Of a DNA stretch of 10,581 nt, positions 7,150 to 10,581 are shown in pieces. Position numbers and translations under genes: made by a program. Where the stretch lies: contig CAJATB010000093.1 of NCBI GenBank assembly GCA_903944755.1, positions 1 through 10,581 on the forward strand. Reading direction: 5' to 3'. The notes beneath the pieces were generated by a model. That model saw only the letters and a list, made by a program, of their open reading frames with translations. It searched no databases and was not told where the DNA came from. Within the stretch, counting starts at the first letter, position 1; the number at the start of each line of letters is the position of its first letter. The stretch comes from an uncultured Bacteroidota bacterium (GTDB lineage Bacteria > Bacteroidota > Bacteroidia > Chitinophagales > Chitinophagaceae).

Positions 7150-8235
7150 TCTGCTTCTTTTAATAGCATTAAGTAAGCTTTTATAAAACCATCAATTTCG
7201 CCATCCATTACTGGGCCAACATTTCCTACTTCATAATCTGTTCTATGGTCTTTTATCATTTTATAAGGATGGAATACATAACTTCTTATTTGACTACCCC
7301 ACTCTATCTTTTTCTTAGTTGCATTATTAGCATTAAGCGCTTCTTGTTTATTGCGCATCTCGGCTTCATATAAACGGCTCTTAAGCATTTTCATTGCTAT
7401 CTCCCTATTCTCGCCTTGTGTCCTTGATTGTTGGCATTCCACAATAATACCAGATGGCCCATGCTTTAAACGGACAGCTGTTTCAACCTTATTTACGTTT
7501 TGGCCGCCTTTTCCACCACTTCTATAAAATTCCCATTCTATATCGGCGGGGTTCACATTAATCTCAATGGTATCATCAATTAAGGGATATACGTATACAG
7601 AAGCAAAAGAAGTATGGCGTCTTGCATTACTGTCAAAAGGGGAAATTCTCACTAAACGATGTACCCCCGATTCTGCTTTTAAGAAGCCATAAGCAAATGG
7701 TCCATCAAATTGAAGGGTTGCAGATTTAATACCAGCTCCGTCTCCCTCCTGATAATCTAAGGCACTCACGGTCCATCCTTGCTTCTCCCCATACATTGTA
7801 TACATTCTAAGCAGCATTTCAGCCCAATCTTGGCTTTCTGTTCCACCTGCACCTGGGTTTATTTGCAAAACGGCTGGGAGCTCGTCTTCGGGCTTATTTA
7901 GGGTACTTTTAAATTCAGCTTCCTCAATGGCTGCAACAGCTTTGTTAAAAGCATCTTGTGTTTCTTGTTCAGTTGCATCACCTGCTTTCCAAAATTCAAA
8001 TAATACGGCAAAATCTTCCACACTCAATTCCACTGCTTTAAATAAATGAATCCAATATTCATTCATCTTAATTTCCTTCATGGTGGCCGTTGCACGCGTA
8101 TTGTCGTCCCAAAAACCTGGAGACAAGGATAGTTGCTTATCGTTAATTACTTTTTGTTGGCGGTTATCAACGTCAAAGAAACCTCCTCAGGACACTTACT
8201 TGGTCCCTCATACGCTTAAGTTGCTCAATAGTCAT
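7146..8235 (-). CDS. prfB: Peptide chain release factor 2, expressed by +1 frameshift
   Basis: RF2 recognises UGA and UAA stop codons in the ribosomal A site and triggers peptide release. The gene begins at ATG 8235 (MTIEQLKRMRDQ), reads 20 codons and meets an in-frame UGA (8175-8173). A +1 slip on CUU there continues into LDVDNRQQ and the rest of the protein, giving 362 residues, close to the usual 365. Seen in the sequence: the SPF stop-recognition tripeptide (198-200) and the GGQ catalytic motif (243-245) within SGGKGGQNVNKVE, plus the PGAGGTES segment (127-134). An uninterrupted frame could start at TTG 8126, but this would remove 36 conserved N-terminal residues, so it is not the true start. 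Its stop overlaps the OstA-like gene's stop in the opposite direction. rnpB lies about 90 nt upstream on the same strand. Confidence 0.95.
8172..8187 (-). promoter_or_regulatory. Programmed +1 frameshift site of prfB
   Basis: On the minus strand the sequence is AGGAGG-TTT-CTT-TGA-C. This is the classic RF2 autoregulatory site: an internal Shine-Dalgarno (8187-8182), a 3-nt spacer, the slippery CUU (8178-8176) and the UGA stop (8175-8173) followed by C. When RF2 is scarce, the ribosome pauses at UGA and tRNA-Leu slips onto UUU, so RF2 synthesis rises. The E. coli site has the form AGGGGG-UAU-CUU-UGA-C. Reading frames on both sides join exactly as needed. Confidence 0.95.
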
Positions 8236-8251
8236 GTATGATCAAGTTTAG

Positions 8252-8273
8252 TATTTGATATAAAAATCAAATA
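8252..8273. repeat. Inverted repeat upstream of prfB
   Basis: TATTTGAT and ATCAAATA are perfect 8-bp arms around a 6-nt spacer, centred about 27 nt before the prfB ATG. It could be an operator or a hairpin in the prfB leader. The arms are AT-rich and there is no U-tract, so it is not a terminator. No regulator is suggested by the sequence. The remaining bases between prfB and rnpB show no clear promoter. Confidence 0.4.
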
Positions 8274-8326
8274 TTGAATTATAAAAATGAGCCACTACTT
8301 TAAGTGAACTCTGTTTTGTTAAAAGT

Positions 8327-8670
8327 AACTACAAACCTCGTAAGCCGGATTCTGTTTCTAAACTATCATTTATCTAGCCCCAACATTACTATTGGAGTCT
8401 TGCTGCCTACCTGGAACTCGAGCGAGTCGCTCTCAAGCGTTCCTTTACGTGGCATTACAGCACCCAAGGTTTACCCTATAAAGTAATTACTTACTTTATC
8501 CGTGAGCTCTTACCTCACGTTTTCACCTTTTCCCCTTGCGAGGTAGTAATTTTCTGTGGCACTTTCTCTGCCCCGATAAATCGGGACGCCGGCTATTCAC
8601 CGGTGGGTTACCCTATGCTGTCCGGACTTTCCTTGGCAATTGCTTACCACGATAGCTCGGGATTGTAGTC
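8327..8670 (-). ncRNA. rnpB: RNase P RNA, bacterial class A
   Basis: The catalytic RNA of RNase P, which removes the 5' leader of pre-tRNAs. Conserved blocks read on the minus strand in the right order: GGAAAGTCCGG (CR-I, near 8631-8621), GTGCCACAGAAAA (near 8563-8551), GTGAGGTAAGAGCTCACG (near 8519-8502), GGTAGGC (the L15 GGU that binds the tRNA CCA end, 8411-8405), CTAGATAAATGATAG (near 8376-8362) and ACAGAATCCGGCTTA (CR-V, near 8355-8341). P4 forms between AAGTCCGG (8629-8622) and CCGGCTT (8348-8342), leaving the conserved bulged U at 8626. Ends are set by the P1 helix: GACTACAA (8670-8663) pairs with TTGTAGTT (8334-8327), giving about 344 nt; each end may be off by several bases. A TACATTCG at 8682-8675, one mismatch from TAnnTTTG, could be the -7 box just after the Smr gene's stop. 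No strong terminator follows. Confidence 0.95.
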
Positions 8671-8687
8671 AACACGAATGTACAACT

Positions 8688-9707
8688 TTATTGGAAGAAC
8701 ACCTCTGTGGCGCCATAACCGTATGAATCGGAGTACTGGTTCACAAAGCTTTTTACGCCTTTCTTAACCTTAAGTAATTCATGAATTTCGGTCTTTAATT
8801 TACCCTTGCCAATACCATGAATGAAAATTATGGAAGGCAGGTTATTTAATTGCGCTAGTTCAAACCACTTTTCAAATTCGTCCAATTGAATTTGTATAAT
8901 TTCTGCATTATTTAAATGACTATGGCGATCAATTATTTTTTCAATATGTAAATCCACAACCGAACGGGCCTTAGGAATATGTTCTTTAATTTTAGAAACG
9001 TCGTACACTTTGTAACCTGCGTTTCTTAATATATCAATGGTAATATGATTATCTTCTTCTTTATCGGGATATACATCAAATAAAGAATAGTTTATTACCG
9101 GCTTGCTTTCTTCCTTTAAACTTTCAATTTTTTGAAACAACTGTTTAGGTTTGATTTTAACATTCGTTTCAAAATGATCGGCTTTTTTCTTGTGTGGTTC
9201 CGTTAGGGAAAAATCAATAAAGAAACTCAAGCTATCATTTACGGTAGCAAATGGAATGTCGTGTAAATAAAAATCGGTAAATGGTGACACAGATGAGGCT
9301 AAAGCAAAATTGGCATAGCCAGCAAATAATTGCTCGTAATCGAAATTATAGCCAACGCGTGTCTTGTTTGAAATATAAATTTTTAAGCTTTCTACCACTT
9401 CATCGTTAAAGTCGTCCAATGAAAATTTAGGGACAATATTTAACCAAACGCCTTCGTCTTCTTTACTATCGTTTTTTTGTACTTTTTCTTTTGGGATTTG
9501 GTCAATATAAATTTTCTTAGGTGCTGCAGGAAATAATTTTTTTTCAGAAAACCGCTTAAAATAAGGGAAGTCAATTTGATCCATATAGGCTGGGAACTTA
9601 ACGCCACGCACTTCAATCAATACCATTTTATCGGACATGATTTCAATAATACGCCCTTCCTCATTGCTATGCAATACTAATATTTCGTCACCCACCTGAT
9701 ACTTCAT
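8688..9707 (-). CDS. DUF2027 and Smr domain protein
   Basis: A 339-residue cytoplasmic protein of a family typical of Bacteroidota. Residues 1-60 hold a small beta-rich module (YQVGDEILVL, then GRIIEIMSDKMVLIEVRG) like those of DUF2027 proteins. A middle beta-rich region (about 88-215) follows, and a C-terminal Smr domain lies at about 250-338. The Smr hallmarks are VDLHIEK (251-257), HGIGKGKLK (297-305) and the closing YGYGATEVFF. Smr domains, also found at the end of MutS2, are linked to DNA or RNA nicking and, in other bacteria, to ribosome-collision rescue; the role of the DUF2027 form is not known to me. The permease ends 23 nt upstream on the same strand, so the two may share a transcript; rnpB starts 17 nt after the stop. 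The start ATG lacks a Shine-Dalgarno sequence. Confidence 0.88.
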   Translation of the reverse strand: MKYQVGDEILVLHSNEEGRIIEIMSDKMVLIEVRGVKFPAYMDQIDFPYFKRFSEKKLFPAAPKKIYIDQIPKEKVQKNDSKEDEGVWLNIVPKFSLDDFNDEVVESLKIYISNKTRVGYNFDYEQLFAGYANFALASSVSPFTDFYLHDIPFATVNDSLSFFIDFSLTEPHKKKADHFETNVKIKPKQLFQKIESLKEESKPVINYSLFDVYPDKEEDNHITIDILRNAGYKVYDVSKIKEHIPKARSVVDLHIEKIIDRHSHLNNAEIIQIQLDEFEKWFELAQLNNLPSIIFIHGIGKGKLKTEIHELLKVKKGVKSFVNQYSDSYGYGATEVFFQ

Positions 9708-9730
9708 TGTCCAACTTATTTTGAAAAAAA

Positions 9731-10581
9731 TTATTTAGCCAATAAACTATTTTTACGGCCATATATTGAATACAAAAATAAACCAATTGTCATCCATATA
9801 AAAAACCACAACCAACTCACTGGAGGGATTTCTATCATTAAATACAAACAACACATTGCCCCTACTATAGGGATAACTGAATACTGCCGTATAAAGCTAA
9901 ATACAGCTACTATGGTTAAAATGAAAACAAATATTAGGTATAAAATTTCCTGATAACTTTCGCTACCTATAGCTCCAAATGCAGTAGCTATTCTACCCTG
10001 TCCAAAATAAATAAAAATAGCCGCAAGTATTGGTATAATAAAACGTCCATTTATATAAGGCAAACTAAACCCTTTGCTTTTAAACTTGGGCGATATCCTT
10101 GGCAGTACCAATACACCAAAACAAACTAATACAAATGCAAATAAGGTGCCAATACTTGTTAGGTCAGTCATGCGGCTAATAGACATAAACAAGGAAGGAA
10201 CTCCTACAAAAATACCCGTCACAATAGTTGCAAACGCAGGCGTTCCAAATTTAGGATGTACACTTGAAAACTTTTTAGGTAACAAGCCATCCCTACTCAT
10301 GCTCATCCAAATTCTTGGTTGTCCTAATTGAAATACTAATAAAACACTTGTAGTAGCTACAACAGCACTTACCGAAATTACATACCCAATTTTATGTAGT
10401 CCTAGACGTTCAAACACAAATGCCAATGGATCGTCAACTTTTAATTCAGTGTAGCTAACCATTCCTGTTAAAACAAGGGCAATTAAAATATATAAAACCG
10501 TGCAAATAAGTAAAGAATAAATCATCCCCTTAGGTAAATCGCGTTGCGGATTTTTACATTCTTCCGCTGTAGTTGAAATAG
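9731..10581 (-). CDS. APC-family amino acid permease, C-terminal part (partial)
   Basis: The frame is open from the right edge to the stop at 9731, giving 283 complete codons with the stop; the true start lies beyond 10581. The first visible residues, ISTTAEECKNPQRDLPKGMIY, match the conserved E-x3-NPQRDLP loop of APC transporters of the cationic amino acid transporter/YfnA type, so the ATG at 10525 is internal and should not be taken as the start. Next come GQPRIWMSMSRDGLLPKKF and VHPKFGTP, another conserved loop of this group, and about eight hydrophobic segments. The protein is an inner-membrane amino acid importer driven by secondary transport; the substrate cannot be told from this part. 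It lies 23 nt upstream of the DUF2027-Smr gene on the same strand. Confidence 0.92.
   Translation of the reverse strand, partial: ISTTAEECKNPQRDLPKGMIYSLLICTVLYILIALVLTGMVSYTELKVDDPLAFVFERLGLHKIGYVISVSAVVATTSVLLVFQLGQPRIWMSMSRDGLLPKKFSSVHPKFGTPAFATIVTGIFVGVPSLFMSISRMTDLTSIGTLFAFVLVCFGVLVLPRISPKFKSKGFSLPYINGRFIIPILAAIFIYFGQGRIATAFGAIGSESYQEILYLIFVFILTIVAVFSFIRQYSVIPIVGAMCCLYLMIEIPPVSWLWFFIWMTIGLFLYSIYGRKNSLLAK

Noticed and set aside
8097..8126. TTG start for prfB, giving 326 residues
   Set aside because: This would be an artefact of ignoring the +1 frameshift; the upstream exon-like segment and recoding site are intact.
8281..8306. Possible rnpB terminator (CACT...AGTG stem, then CTCATTTTTAT on the minus strand)
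   Set aside because: The stem is only 4 bp and the T-run is separated from it; not convincing.
8304..8486. 60-codon open frame on the plus strand
   Set aside because: It lies almost wholly within the RNase P RNA on the opposite strand and has no recognisable protein features.
1..10581. CRISPR arrays, insertion sequences, phage genes, tRNAs or a defence system
   Set aside because: No regularly spaced repeats, transposase or integrase motifs, target-site duplications or tRNA cloverleaf were seen; every long frame is accounted for by envelope or housekeeping genes.

Overview
The window is an AT-rich stretch of chromosome from a member of the Bacteroidota, most likely a Chitinophagales/Sphingobacteriia relative. 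The protein families point there: a Bacteroidota-type LptD of about 900 residues, a very long OstA/LptA-like periplasmic protein, a DUF2027-Smr protein, and a single-TM MCE protein. Most start codons lack a Shine-Dalgarno sequence, and TAnnTTTG-like -7 boxes occur, both typical of this phylum. No mobile element, CRISPR array, phage gene or tRNA was seen.

Layout. Bases 1-30 appear to be the last codons of uracil-DNA glycosylase (ung), followed after 19 nt by a PlsC-type lysophospholipid acyltransferase (50-784). Convergent with it is lptD (799-3522, minus). Head-to-head with lptD starts a three-gene plus-strand run: a periplasmic N-acetylmuramoyl-L-alanine amidase (3536-4486), an MCE/MlaD-like lipid-transport protein (4539-5543) and an OstA/LptA-like protein (5536-7149). 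This run meets prfB (release factor 2, minus strand, 8235-7146) tail to tail, with the two stop codons overlapping. prfB needs a programmed +1 frameshift at an in-frame UGA. Upstream of it on the same strand lie the RNase P RNA gene rnpB (about 8670-8327), a DUF2027-Smr protein (9707-8688) and the C-terminal part of an APC amino acid permease that runs off the right edge.

How the genes fit together. The left two thirds is a cell-envelope neighbourhood: phospholipid synthesis (PlsC), LPS bridge and outer-membrane insertion (OstA-like protein and LptD), inter-membrane lipid traffic (MCE protein) and peptidoglycan remodelling (amidase). The right third is housekeeping: translation termination, tRNA 5' processing, a nucleic-acid-associated Smr protein and amino acid uptake.

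I do not see an undescribed system here. The points most worth a second look are: the recoding site with a perfect AGGAGG in a phylum that rarely uses Shine-Dalgarno pairing for initiation; the two-cysteine pattern of LptD, which fits a single inter-domain disulfide; the crowded lptD/amidase divergent start region with two opposing -7-like boxes; and a terminator-like hairpin inside the amidase signal-peptide codons.
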